Positions 44,501-51,716 of a stretch of 64,000 nt of DNA are shown one piece after another. The position numbers and the translations under genes were made by a program. Positions within the stretch are counted from its first letter, which is position 1; each line of letters begins with the position of its first letter. The notes under the pieces were generated by a model that did not search any database, was not told the DNA's origin, and saw nothing but the letters and a program-made list of their open reading frames with translations. This DNA is from Bacillota bacterium (GTDB lineage Bacteria > Bacillota > Clostridia > DSM-8532), in assembly GCA_023443745.1 (NCBI GenBank), contig JAEZTB010000030.1, positions 186,001 to 250,000 on the forward strand, given 5' to 3'.

Positions 44501-44883
44501 GTGATTTTGTCCTCAGGTCCAAACAGATTATTACCATAGCCCAATATGTAGCCTGCTTCTTTTGCAATGGCCACATCTTTTGAATACCATTTTTCCGGTT
44601 TTATATCGAAAAAATTGCTGCCGCTTTTTTCAGAGAAGCCAAAAGCTCTGTTGATGATTGAACAAAATTCCGCCCTTGTAATTCCGGAATCAGGCGAGAA
44701 TTTACCGTTATTGCCTACGATGATACCCTTGTCAGACCACTCCAGAATTTGATCTTCCGCCCAATGACCGGTTACATCACTAAAGCCGGCATTCTCAGGT
44801 GCTGCAAATGTTGCCTGGATCATTGCGGAAAACACCAAAACAAAGGCAACCAGTACTGCGAGTCCTTTTCTCAGCTTTGTCAC
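38509..44883 (-). CDS. S-layer-anchored GH16 beta-glucanase with multiple CBMs (Lic16A-like)
   Basis: A 2124-residue surface enzyme. Order: signal peptide (to ~28), three SLH domains (~30-200) that bind the cell wall, a beta-helical region (~205-440, resembling CBM54), a linker, two chitobiase-like Ig repeats (VATPVFSVPAGTY near 455 and VATPVFNVPEGTY near 539), the GH16 catalytic domain (~628-878), then six CBM4/9-type jelly rolls (starting near 912, 1082, 1238, 1485, 1725 and 1978) interleaved with three DUF1533/Shr-like modules (near 1388, 1635 and 1885). The catalytic motif GEIDIMEAKG (near 748) has the E-x-D-x-x-E residues of laminarinases/lichenases. The plan resembles Clostridium thermocellum Lic16A. 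GTG start at 44883 after AAGGAGG. The last two CBMs are nearly identical. Confidence 0.93.
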   Translation of the reverse strand: MTKLRKGLAVLVAFVLVFSAMIQATFAAPENAGFSDVTGHWAEDQILEWSDKGIIVGNNGKFSPDSGITRAEFCSIINRAFGFSEKSGSNFFDIKPEKWYSKDVAIAKEAGYILGYGNNLFGPEDKITRQDAARILQNIFKFEASEGQSKTPFVDDKDIASYAKEAVAVFSSKGYILGDKNHFYPKNSITRAEFVAIMDRAVDQLYVAAGTYKESKVAGNAVVKTGDVILKDMVIEGNLYLAEGIGQGNVTLENVTVKGKTFVNGGGENSIILQNTTLGSLVIEKKDGKIRIVAKDGTVVAYAELHSGARLEEEGTGSGFENVEVQEILPGQQIILDGDFKLVNIEAPGVAMQVTDGTVGTFTIGSHASGSSIQVAQGTVVGTLAANAPVSVSGQGKITHAQINAAGVVLEQRPGRVTLSAGVTASVSGQTVNQSYNKSTGGGSSSSENNTPEKVATPVFSVPAGTYTTVQSIAITCSTAGSSIRYTIDGSTPNADSTLYTSPISIVSNTTLKAIAIKSGKTDSSVASATYIINIIPETVATPVFNVPEGTYTIAQNVEITCGTAGASIRYTTDGSTPNADSTLYTSPINIETTTTLKAIAIKSGMTDSSVASATYTINPSQEDPWTLVWSDEFDGSSIDTDKWRFENSGGGFGNNEQQYYRTQNAVLEDGKLVIKAKKEDYDIRHYTSAKLYSKAAWKYGRFEACIKLPLGQGFWPAFWMMPNDGAYGDNGVTGAYGGWAASGEIDIMEAKGRIPNVASGALHYGGAWPNNKFTGEEYTFPSGQVIDQFHTYSLEWEPGEIRWYIDGQLYQTQNNWNTKGADGEEKFAFPAPFDKEFYLMLNLAIGGNFDGGLMPDDSMFPAQMEVDYVRVYTLTGRPYMAPVEPSIVIEPLPEDAREPDDTGNLVKDFNFSEGIKDNPEGDDADFGEVWNFVHNAQFGGTATTAVENIDGKNYAKIDVTNRGSQPYSVQLEQLTTLGKGRWYRFSFDAKADKNRALSTKLGGGSDAGWAAYSDAYSPNLTTEIQHFSYEFQMTRDTDIKTRIEFNCATDTGPVWMGNVRVEEINPPSVDYHAAKEPLPSGNHIYNGAFDKYTIDRMAYWNVSMSGASAVVKVPETTRELTAEITEGGTDAGDITVDQKGLQLIKNSEYKLTFKARADAGRTIRVKLASKDGSTVYIPEQEITLTTDMQVFEETFKMAADTDREAQLIFLLGGSNSVVYIDDVSLICTTVDYTGVELYPLNNGDFSLGLTGWTTFTQPGSTAAANFSVENSEAKISVSNVGSGEWHVMLFHPNIAISKGITYEFSFDAKASVDRDIQVTIENDNYQPGFPKTSIQLTSEKKNFSYTFTPTKDESLTLKFLMGSTAKGVPGDIFISNVVLQVKNAPVSRPPSFAPDTSNNRLGQQIELIFGDDTAWRAVNPTVKVEDQVLTADQYAFTSGMITLNSSVFDTAKRYKIVIQATGYADVVVMQDILANDGNAVKNGDMSNGTENWNTWNGDGGIGALEVVDGVAKIDISNIGPQNWSIQLYQDGVLIEAGKTYELSLKAWSTIDRPIQVEFTGYNGNESVKFNLTSDNSAIHKYYLSIPQTNSSFKLNFLIGNVVNGVKTTPSDAHILYIDDVVIKEAVVQNAPSLIADLTENVIGQDIEITFTDDSAWRAAIEAVKVDGVVLASSAYSIIAGKLTIDRSCFVEGRDYTIIVEAEGYYHTQVTQTMQSGKIWVEVGSNLITDGTFDTTTTSFDAIWSIHNQGLYESWAGLGAFEVVDGAVEVTVNQVGWDWWQIQLFQLNVNVPAGVYKIAFDMSSEIERPVYVELTGSSAPRQTFTVGSITQTYEAIINVTAPGSFKFMFGLGRAGTDPELTTPYKITIDNVKLIEVKEAAPALIADDTNNTLGKDINITFADNEEWRNAIIDVKVNDIPLDENAYIITNNSIIINADQFPIVGDYTITVDAASYTHAQVVQTIIAPWIEIGTNLLTDGTFDATTTFDTIWKIHNQGIYESWAGLAAFEVVSGIVETTVNQVGWDWWQIQLYQENVNVPAGTYKIAFDMSSEIERPVYVELTGSSAPRQTFAVGSITQTYEAIINVTAPGSFKFMFGLGRAGTDPELTTPYKITIDNVKLIEVQH
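38526..39700. repeat. Tandem duplication of terminal CBM module (738-base period)
   Basis: Roughly 38526-38960 and 39264-39700 are near-identical DNA copies offset by 738 bases (246 codons), encoding the last two CBM4/9 modules. Their last ~85 residues are almost the same, from VPAG(T/V)YKIAFDMSSEIE to TIDNVKLIEV. The offset is a whole number of codons, so the frame is kept. This is a recent duplication of a CBM plus DUF1533-like unit. Confidence 0.85.
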
Positions 44884-45062
44884 TTGTCGTCTCCTCCTTC
44901 TAAATACTTGATATAATTTAAGTTAGTTGCATTATAGAGGAGGAGCAACTGGAAGGCCATTCATTTCCTTGATCAAATGAGTCCATAATTTTACTAGTTT
45001 TGCGATACAGTAAAACCCTTGTAATCACGGCTTTTCTCTAAGCTTCTATGGGTATTACATGG

Positions 45063-45096
45063 AAAAGCCCCAGATATATTTCTTCATATCTGAGGC
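45063..45096 (-). terminator. Terminator after the YhaM-like gene
   Basis: On the minus strand GCCTCAGATAT (45096-45086) and ATATCTGGGGC (45077-45067) form an 11-bp stem with one G-U pair, followed by TTTT. Confidence 0.8.
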
Positions 45097-45128
45097 AAAA
45101 ATTGAACCGATGAAATAACGCATAGTAT

Positions 45129-46028
45129 TTATAAATACAGTCTTGTCTCTATTCTCCGGTCATACTCGGACCACTGGTTTTCATCGGTATTCTCTCTGAT
45201 CTGGGCAATCTTGTTCATGGTGGCGTCAATAGTGTCGGCAAAGTTCAGAGCAAAAGCTTCCTCCATCTTCATTTCCCTGGGTGAGCCGAACTCCAGCTTG
45301 CCATGATGTTGTACCACGCATCCCTTGACCCGCATGACAAAATCCTCGGAATAGCGTTGAGGATAAGCTTGTATAGCTTCATTGATCATTTCCACGCCTA
45401 TGACGATATGACCTTCCATTTCACCACGCAAGGTGTAGCGAAAGGGCCCATAAAAATCAAGCTCATAAATCTTTCCAATGTCATGGAGCTTGGCCGATAA
45501 GACAGCAATTTCAAGCTTCCGGCTATCATACCGTTCACAAAGGAATTTGGTCAGACACATGACATTGAGGGTGTGCTCGGCGAGGCCTCCAATATAGTTA
45601 TGATGCATGGAAACTCCGCCGATACCCTTTTTAAAGCGTGACACAAACTCTTCATTCTTGAAGAAATAATCATTCAACAATAATGCTTCATCGGACACAA
45701 GGACTTCCTGGGTAAGCTTCTCCATCTCATCCATGACTTCATCGATGGGTCTTTTCAATGCCGGCAAATAATCCTCAAGGTCGTATTGGATTACCTCTGC
45801 AAACTTACTGATTTCCAGATTGGATTCCCTGGTACCCCATACCTCGATGACCTGACCTACCTGAAGCTTGATGCCATTGTCCAATAAAGCCTTAATGTCA
45901 CCTGTTTTGTCCCCCAGTATATAACCGGTTTTATTTCCTTCCCGATAGAGCTTTTTCATGACCATCAGGAGCAGTTGAACCTTGGATGAGACACTTGTAT
46001 CCTTTAAAAAAACCGTCTTCTTGCTCAA
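45129..46028 (-). CDS. yhaM: YhaM-like 3'-5' exoribonuclease (OB + HD domain)
   Basis: An N-terminal OB-fold region (residues ~1-90, YILGDKTGDIKALLDNG) is followed by an HD phosphohydrolase domain with HHNYIGGLAEHTLNV (~143-157) and AKLHDIGK (~175-182, the HD pair), plus VVQHHGKLEFGSP. This is the arrangement of B. subtilis YhaM, a metal-dependent 3'-5' exonuclease acting on RNA. Length (299 residues) fits. The start is a TTG at 46028, eight bases after AAGGAG; no ATG suits. It lies 81 bases downstream of the ABC-F gene and ends in its own terminator. Confidence 0.88.
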   Translation of the reverse strand: MSKKTVFLKDTSVSSKVQLLLMVMKKLYREGNKTGYILGDKTGDIKALLDNGIKLQVGQVIEVWGTRESNLEISKFAEVIQYDLEDYLPALKRPIDEVMDEMEKLTQEVLVSDEALLLNDYFFKNEEFVSRFKKGIGGVSMHHNYIGGLAEHTLNVMCLTKFLCERYDSRKLEIAVLSAKLHDIGKIYELDFYGPFRYTLRGEMEGHIVIGVEMINEAIQAYPQRYSEDFVMRVKGCVVQHHGKLEFGSPREMKMEEAFALNFADTIDATMNKIAQIRENTDENQWSEYDRRIETRLYL

Positions 46029-46109
46029 ACTTCTGTCTCCTTTTACATAGAATTCTCTTATTTTCTTCTATAGATAAAAGGATTATACGGGTTTTCATAG
46101 CGTTCTTTT

Positions 46110-48026
46110 TTAGTGACTGGCCTCGTTCATGACATATTGCTCATACAGGCGCTCAAGTTCTTTTAAAATAGCGTCATACTCTACATATTCTTCCGGCGGT
46201 GTGCCGACACCAAAAGAATTTTCAAGCTCCTTCCGTTTTTCCTCAAGCTCGGTTATTTGAGCCTCAAGGGCTTTTATGTCAGGCTTTTCCATAGCTGTCT
46301 TTCCAGCGGTCTCCTTACCGGCCATACTGGAATTTTTACTAACCGCCTTTTTTCTTTCACTCTCCGTATTTTCAGATGTTCGGACGTCAATCTTTGCTTG
46401 CCTGTAAGCTTCATAATTACCGTTAAAGGCTTTCATAGTCCCGTCGGAAAATTCCAGTATTCTGTTGATGCAACGATTAAGGAAGTATCTATCATGGGAG
46501 ATAGCAATCACTGTTCCTTTAAATTCCAACAATGCAGCTTCCAGAGCGTCCCGGGCGGATACGTCAAGATGGTTTGTCGGTTCATCCAAAATGAGACAAT
46601 CCGGGCTCTCGAGCATCATACATCCCAGATAGAGCCTCACTTTTTCTCCGCCACTTAAGACCTCTATCTTCTTGTCAACCTCATCCCCATAAAACTGAAA
46701 CTTGGATAAGTAATCCCGGGCTGTTTCTTCCGGCATTTCTCTGACCGAAAGAAGCTCCTCAAGAATAGACCGGTCCTCGTCCTCAAAGCTGATTTCCTGA
46801 CCCAGGTAGCCATACCTGACCCATTCTCCCAGCCTGGCAAAGCCTGTATAATCCTGATCTTTTCCAAGAAGGATATTAATGAGGGTGGTTTTCCCACAGC
46901 CATTGGGCCCTATGATTCCTACTTTTTCTCCTCCTGTTATCAGGAAGCTTAAATCAGAAAACAACGGTGTGCTCCCATAGCATTTTGTCAGACCATTGGC
47001 CATTGCAATCTCTCTACTTACATGCTTGATTTTATCGAAGGACATCCTAGGTGCAGCCGTGTGGTAAAGATGGTGCTGTCCCCTCATATCCTTAAGGTTT
47101 ATATCCAACTCCTTTTGGAGCCGTTCCACAACCTTTAATCTGCTCTTCCATGCGCTGATTTTCCGGGAGCCTTTGAGCTGGTCGGCTATGGCCGTTTCAT
47201 GCCTGATCTCCTGCTTGAGTCTGAATTGCTCTCTTTGAACAAATTCTCTCATTCTGTCCTTCTGCTCCATAAAGGTGGTATAGTTTCCGCTTCTTTCCGC
47301 AATGGTACCGTTGCCTAACTCTGCCACCCTTGTTGCTATCTGGTCCAGAAAATAGCGGTCATGGGAAACGACAAGAACTCCTCCGGTATACCTTTTCAGA
47401 AATCCTTCCAGCCATTCAACCGCATCAATATCCAGATGGTTGGTCGGTTCATCCAATACGAGCAGATCCGGCTCATCCAGTAAGATTCTCGCGAAGGCTA
47501 CACGCGTCTTTTCTCCTCCGCTTAGTAGCTCAAGGGGCAAGGTGAGCGATTCCTCCTTAAGGCCCAATCCCAGCAGCATGGATTTTATTTTTGATTCTAT
47601 AGTGTATCCGTCCATGCTTTCAAACCGGGTGGTCAGCCTGGCATACTCTGAAACGATTTGACGATATTCCTCAGGATTATTGATAAGCTCCGGTTGGGCC
47701 ATTTTTGCCTCAAGATTCCTGATCTTCTGCTCCAGACGGCTCACCTCTTCATGGTAGAGGGCTGTTTCACTGAAAACTCTTCCGTCGGGATCCATGTCCC
47801 TCAGGTCCTGGGTCAGGTACCCCATCTTTGTACCCCTGGCGAGGATGACTCCGCCGCTGTCACAGACCTCAATACCTGCCGCAATACGCAAGAGTGTCGT
47901 CTTCCCCGATCCGTTAGGCCCCACGAGAGCAACTCTTTCACCTTTTTCAATTCTTAAGCTGGCACCGTCCAGTACTGTTCTATTTCGATATTCTTTAACG
48001 ATCTGATCTAAAACCAATAAACTCAT
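46110..48026 (-). CDS. ABC-F family ATPase (YdiF/Uup-like)
   Basis: A 638-residue protein with two ATP-binding cassettes and no membrane helices. Walker A motifs are GPNGSGKTT (~35-43) and GPNGCGKTT (~375), with LSGGEK signatures near 170 and 455 and LVLDEPTNHLD / LILDEPTNHLD Walker B motifs. A charged inter-domain linker (~245-310) and a C-terminal coiled coil (~570-630, LEAQITELEEKRKELENSF) are visible. ABC-F proteins bind the ribosomal E site to relieve stalling or displace antibiotics. The 520-base leader with uORF and terminator suggests induction by ribosome stalling, as for resistance ABC-Fs such as VmlR and Lmo0919. Whether this one confers resistance is not decided by sequence. Confidence 0.94.
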   Translation of the reverse strand: MSLLVLDQIVKEYRNRTVLDGASLRIEKGERVALVGPNGSGKTTLLRIAAGIEVCDSGGVILARGTKMGYLTQDLRDMDPDGRVFSETALYHEEVSRLEQKIRNLEAKMAQPELINNPEEYRQIVSEYARLTTRFESMDGYTIESKIKSMLLGLGLKEESLTLPLELLSGGEKTRVAFARILLDEPDLLVLDEPTNHLDIDAVEWLEGFLKRYTGGVLVVSHDRYFLDQIATRVAELGNGTIAERSGNYTTFMEQKDRMREFVQREQFRLKQEIRHETAIADQLKGSRKISAWKSRLKVVERLQKELDINLKDMRGQHHLYHTAAPRMSFDKIKHVSREIAMANGLTKCYGSTPLFSDLSFLITGGEKVGIIGPNGCGKTTLINILLGKDQDYTGFARLGEWVRYGYLGQEISFEDEDRSILEELLSVREMPEETARDYLSKFQFYGDEVDKKIEVLSGGEKVRLYLGCMMLESPDCLILDEPTNHLDVSARDALEAALLEFKGTVIAISHDRYFLNRCINRILEFSDGTMKAFNGNYEAYRQAKIDVRTSENTESERKKAVSKNSSMAGKETAGKTAMEKPDIKALEAQITELEEKRKELENSFGVGTPPEEYVEYDAILKELERLYEQYVMNEASH

Positions 48027-48126
48027 GACAATTCACCTCATGTAATTACTCATCAACATAGATTTTTTAAAAGAAATTAATCCCGCGACATTCTTAAAAA
48101 TGAACAAATGAGAAATTATTAGAAAT

Positions 48127-48160
48127 AAAAAAAGCCGCGGATTGTGATGCTATCCGCAGC
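48127..48160 (-). terminator. Attenuator terminator in the ABC-F leader
   Basis: On the minus strand GCTGCGGAT (48160-48152) and ATCCGCGGC (48142-48134) form the stem, followed by a T7 run (48133-48127). It lies ~100 bases before the ABC-F start and ~390 bases after the probable RNA start, so it must be read through for the gene to be expressed. Confidence 0.88.
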
Positions 48161-48450
48161 CTGACTGAACCATAAACTATCGCTAGGCACTAAAACCAAC
48201 GATTCTAAACGTCAATAAAAAATCGTTGCATCAAACGCTCCTAGGCTGATATATAAAGAATAGCCGAATGAAAATGTTTTGGGCTTTTTCCATAGCCGGG
48301 TTATTAAATAGGTACAGCAAACAACTGTTCATTAAACAGTCGGATTCACCTAAATTTAATTTATGATATCCCGGCATCGGCTACTATGGCTTTTAGGCTC
48401 TGGACAATGCATCACCGTAAAATATGCACTTAGATCCTCTGACCTTATGG

Positions 48451-48510
48451 TCATTGTTCAGAGCTGAGGCCATGACCCTTTGCCGGTACAGAAGGAAAAC
48501 ACCATTCCAT
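48451..48510 (-). CDS. Putative 19-residue leader peptide of the ABC-F gene
   Basis: An AAAGGAG site (48524-48518) sits seven bases before an ATG that opens a 19-codon frame, MEWCFPSVPAKGHGLSSEQ, ending in TGA at 48453-48451. The stop overlaps the 5' arm of a 12-bp stem, so a ribosome stalled near the end would change RNA folding. Early position in the leader, strong ribosome site and downstream terminator support a regulatory uORF; translation is not proven. Confidence 0.6.
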   Translation of the reverse strand: MEWCFPSVPAKGHGLSSEQ

Positions 48511-48556
48511 GGTAAAGCTCCTTTGTACAAGCTAAAGTAATTTGATTGTAGATATT

Positions 48557-48586
48557 ATTATACGCTATTTGGGCCAAAAAAATCAA
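48557..48586 (-). promoter_or_regulatory. Promoter of the ABC-F leader transcript
   Basis: On the minus strand TTGATT (48586-48581) and consensus TATAAT (48562-48557) are separated by 18 bases; transcription should begin near 48550, about 40 bases before the uORF. Confidence 0.75.
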
Positions 48587-48634
48587 TAACCGTACATGAG
48601 TATAATCAAAATAGTATTGTACCTGCAGAGTGAT

Positions 48635-49582
48635 TTAAGGCTTTATTTGCTTAATAACTTCAAATTTAATCTGCCTCTCCAACTCCTCTATTTTTTCTAG
48701 GCTTGAGGCTTGGGTTCCTTGGATCATAACACTGGCCACGCCCGATGCCACTGAAAGCTTTGCGGCCTTTTCAAAATCATATCCCCTATCCATGCAGTAG
48801 GCTAAAGCCGCCACCATGGAGTCTCCGGCTCCAACCGTGCTCTTCACAGCTACCTTAAGAGCATGGACTAAAATCGACTGGTTCCTGTTGATAAAGATGG
48901 CTCCTTTTTCACCCAGTGAAACAACCGCCATCTCAATGCCGTACTGTTCTATCAGGCTTCTTCCCTGGCTTTCAGCTTGCTGAATGCTTTCAACTTTCTT
49001 ATTAAGCAATCCTTCCAGTTCATGCAGATTCGGTTTTATCAAACAAGGACCTTCCATTATGCCCTGCCTTAAAAGTTCACCTTCCGCATCAAGGATTGCT
49101 TTGCCTCCGGCCTTTTTCACCGTTTTGATCCACTTGCCATAGATTCCGTTATCGCCCTGAGCCGGAATACTGCCGGAAAAAACAGCGATGGTATTTCGAT
49201 CTATATTATTAATCAGGATTTCCTCTACTTTTCTCATATCCTCAAGGGTAATTTTCGGCCCTGGCTCATTGATATCGGTTGTGGTCTTTTTACGACTATC
49301 CACTATCTTCAGGTTAATCCGGGTCTCATCCTGGACAAAATAAAATTCATTCATTATTCCCAAACGATCCAGGTCATTTTTTATAAAGCTTCCCGTTCTG
49401 CCACCAAGAAGACCTATGGCCTTGGTCTCCCCTCCCAGACTTTTTATGGTTTTTGAGACGTTGATCCCTTTTCCGCCTGCATCCAGTTGCACAGAACTAA
49501 TTCTGTTGACTGCCCCAATCTGGAAGTTTTCTATTTCAACTGTTTTGTCCATTGCAGGATTTAGCGTTACGGTTAAAATCAT
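48635..49582 (-). CDS. fruK: 1-phosphofructokinase (PfkB family)
   Basis: A 315-residue ribokinase-fold sugar kinase that phosphorylates fructose 1-phosphate (or tagatose 6-phosphate) using ATP. The N-terminal MILTVTLNPAMDKTVEI, the motif DAGGKGINVSKTIKSLGG (~35-52) and the ATP/catalytic motif TVGAGDSMVAALAY (~250, catalytic Asp) are all present. The usual partners FruR and the fructose PTS are not adjacent; it stands alone with its own promoter region, so a LacC-like or salvage role cannot be excluded. Confidence 0.9.
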   Translation of the reverse strand: MILTVTLNPAMDKTVEIENFQIGAVNRISSVQLDAGGKGINVSKTIKSLGGETKAIGLLGGRTGSFIKNDLDRLGIMNEFYFVQDETRINLKIVDSRKKTTTDINEPGPKITLEDMRKVEEILINNIDRNTIAVFSGSIPAQGDNGIYGKWIKTVKKAGGKAILDAEGELLRQGIMEGPCLIKPNLHELEGLLNKKVESIQQAESQGRSLIEQYGIEMAVVSLGEKGAIFINRNQSILVHALKVAVKSTVGAGDSMVAALAYCMDRGYDFEKAAKLSVASGVASVMIQGTQASSLEKIEELERQIKFEVIKQIKP

Positions 49583-49766
49583 TTTCTTTTCCTCTCCGGG
49601 AGATTTATTCCTTAAAATTGTAATGTGGATAGCACCATTATACGAAATTTTTCATGAAGTCTCCAGCTTTAGTAAAAGATACAGTTGAGTTGTATCTTAG
49701 TTTAACATTGCGGAAGCAATGAGCATTGAGTAAAACAGTATGATGCTGAGCATCACCTAAAAACAT

Positions 49767-49799
49767 TAGTTGTGTGCGCAACTATTTTAGATGTACAAT
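49767..49799 (+). promoter_or_regulatory. Promoter and MarR-type operator of the MATE-MarR operon
   Basis: The dyad TAGTTG-N6-CAACTA (49767-49784) has the length and spacing typical of MarR-family operators. It overlaps the -35 box TTGTGT (49770-49775), which lies 18 bases before a -10 TACAAT (49794-49799). A second small dyad TGATGC-TGA-GCATCA is at 49741-49755. The downstream MarR protein is the likely ligand-responsive repressor. Confidence 0.65.
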
Positions 49800-49840
49800 A
49801 GGATTACTGCTAAATAAACCGGATATGAGGTTATAAATAC

Positions 49841-51226
49841 ATGGAAAACGTAGACCAGAGATTTCAGCGAATGACACAAACCCCGATTCCCAGACTTATT
49901 GGCAGTCTGGCGGTTCCCAGTATTATCAGTATGATGATTACTTCCATTTATAATATGGCCGACACCTTTTTTGTTGGCCAGATTGGAACCAGCGCTTCTG
50001 CTGCAGTCGGTATATCCTTTTCGTTAATGGCCATTGTTCAGGCCATTGGCTTTACTCTGGGTATGGGCTCCGGTAATTTCATCTCCCGGCTGCTGGGGCA
50101 GCAAAAAGCCGAGGAAGCCTCAAAAGTTGCTGCAACCAGTTTTTTTACATCTCTTGGTATAGGAGTAATAATATCCTTGCTGGGCTTTGTTTTTCTGGAC
50201 CCCCTTGTACGTGTACTGGGTGCAACCCCAACGAACCTGCCCTATGCAATGGATTATGTACGATACATTCTTTTGGGCATTCCGTTTATGACGGCTTCAT
50301 TTGTGCTTAATAATATTCTTCGTTTTCAGGGAAGCGCTTTCTATGCCATGTTTGGTATCGGTTTAGGCGGCATCCTCAATATTGGTCTGGATCCTCTTTT
50401 TATCTTTACCTTTAACATGGGAACCGGAGGGGCTGCTCTTGCTACCAGCATCAGCCAGTTTATTAGCTTTGCCATCCTGCTCTTTGCATCGGGAAAAGGC
50501 GGAAACATAAGAATCAGCTTTAAGGATTTTACTCCTAAATGGGACATATATAAAGAGGTCTTAAGAACAGGTCTACCCTCTTTTTATCGACAGGGATTGG
50601 CTAGCGTTGCAACCATTTGCCTTAATCTTACCGCAGGTCCATATGGTGATGCGGCCATAGCGGCCATGTCCATTGTGGCACGTGTATTCCATTTTGCTTT
50701 ATCCATGCTGCTCGGCTTTGGACAAGGGTTTCAGCCGGTATGTGGATTTAACTATGGAGCTAAGCTTTACAACAGGGTGCTTGCTGCATTTTGGTTCTGC
50801 GTCAAAACAGCGGTTATTGTAATGTTCTTTATAAGCGTTATCGGATATGTTTTTGCGCCGGACATTATTTCTATTTTTAGAAAAGGGGATCTTGAGGTTA
50901 TCGCCATTGGCGCCACAGCCCTTCGGTTCCAATGCATAACATTTCCGCTCTCATCATGGATTGTTATCAACAATATGCTGCTTCAGACCATAGGAAAAGC
51001 AAAGGAAGCTTCTATTTTAGCACTGGCCCGACAGGGGCTGTTTTTCCTCCCGGTTATTCTTGTTTTACCTCGTCTGACTGGTATATTGGGGATACAGATT
51101 AGCCAGCCCATCGCAGATTTATTGACCTTTATTCTGGCAATACCAATGGGTATCCGAATCTTGAATGAACTGAAAGGGCTTCAAAAAGAACAAGAACTGC
51201 TTAATTCCGATGAGGTACAGGTATGA
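49841..51226 (+). CDS. MATE family multidrug/sodium exporter
   Basis: A 461-residue protein with about twelve helices in two six-helix halves. It starts with TPIPRLIGSLAVPSIISMMITSIYNMADTFFVGQ, the usual first-helix signature of MATE proteins. It resembles the MepA-like branch, and the pairing with a MarR regulator (4-base overlap) also recalls the mepRA arrangement of Staphylococcus. Export of cationic drugs or dyes driven by Na+ or H+ is the family function. Confidence 0.93.
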   Translation: MENVDQRFQRMTQTPIPRLIGSLAVPSIISMMITSIYNMADTFFVGQIGTSASAAVGISFSLMAIVQAIGFTLGMGSGNFISRLLGQQKAEEASKVAATSFFTSLGIGVIISLLGFVFLDPLVRVLGATPTNLPYAMDYVRYILLGIPFMTASFVLNNILRFQGSAFYAMFGIGLGGILNIGLDPLFIFTFNMGTGGAALATSISQFISFAILLFASGKGGNIRISFKDFTPKWDIYKEVLRTGLPSFYRQGLASVATICLNLTAGPYGDAAIAAMSIVARVFHFALSMLLGFGQGFQPVCGFNYGAKLYNRVLAAFWFCVKTAVIVMFFISVIGYVFAPDIISIFRKGDLEVIAIGATALRFQCITFPLSSWIVINNMLLQTIGKAKEASILALARQGLFFLPVILVLPRLTGILGIQISQPIADLLTFILAIPMGIRILNELKGLQKEQELLNSDEVQV

Positions 51227-51663
51227 TGAAAGTTCCGTTCGTCAATAGGACAATATCAGTTTTATACCGCTATGGACAACGTTATTTTACTCAAAGGCTC
51301 AAAAGCCTCTCCCTTCCGTTAGAAGTAGGACAGCTTCCCTGTATCATGCAGGTATACAAATATCCCGGCATAACTCAAGATGGCATTTCCGGCAACACCG
51401 TCATGGACAAGGGCACTACGGCGCGGGCTGTCAAGCAGTTGGAGAAATCAGGATTAGTGGTACGGAAAATTGATGAGAAGGATAGGCGCATCCATCATAT
51501 TTTCCCTACACAAAAAGCATTGGACATCAAAGATCAGGTCTTTGAGATAATAAAAGAACTGCACGAAATCCTGTATCGTGGATTAAGCGAGGATGAAATA
51601 CTCCAGACCAGCTCTTTATTAGGTCGTATACAGACTAATATAGCAGATTATATGGAGCAGTAG
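51223..51663 (+). CDS. MarR family transcriptional regulator
   Basis: A 146-residue winged-helix protein: GISGNTVMDKGTTARAVKQLEKSGLVVRKIDEKDRRIHHIFPT contains the recognition helix and the wing with the conserved D-x-R-D/R motif. It overlaps the MATE gene by 4 bases (ATGA), so both are made together, and it probably binds the dyad at 49767-49784. Ligands are likely substrates of the pump. Confidence 0.92.
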   Translation: MMKVPFVNRTISVLYRYGQRYFTQRLKSLSLPLEVGQLPCIMQVYKYPGITQDGISGNTVMDKGTTARAVKQLEKSGLVVRKIDEKDRRIHHIFPTQKALDIKDQVFEIIKELHEILYRGLSEDEILQTSSLLGRIQTNIADYMEQ

Positions 51664-51716
51664 GCTCAATATAATTGCTTAGCCACTGCGAAAGCAATAA
51701 ACGTTGCGCAAGGTAA

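Larger units (their letters stand above)
48027..48556 (-). promoter_or_regulatory. Structured 5' leader of the ABC-F gene
   Basis: A 520-base transcribed leader. It holds, in order, a 19-codon uORF (48510-48451); a 12-bp stem in which CTCTGAACAATG (48463-48452), overlapping the uORF stop, pairs with CATTGTCCAGAG (48409-48398) with one mismatch; an 8-bp stem CAACGATT/AATCGTTG (48228-48221 with 48204-48197); and the terminator at 48160-48127. No T-box motif or known riboswitch was recognised. The layout fits ribosome-mediated attenuation. Confidence 0.72.

Noticed and set aside
48027..48556. T-box or other tRNA-sensing leader before the ABC-F gene
   Set aside because: The T-box sequence (AGGGTGGNACCGCG) and specifier architecture are absent; uORF attenuation explains the layout better.
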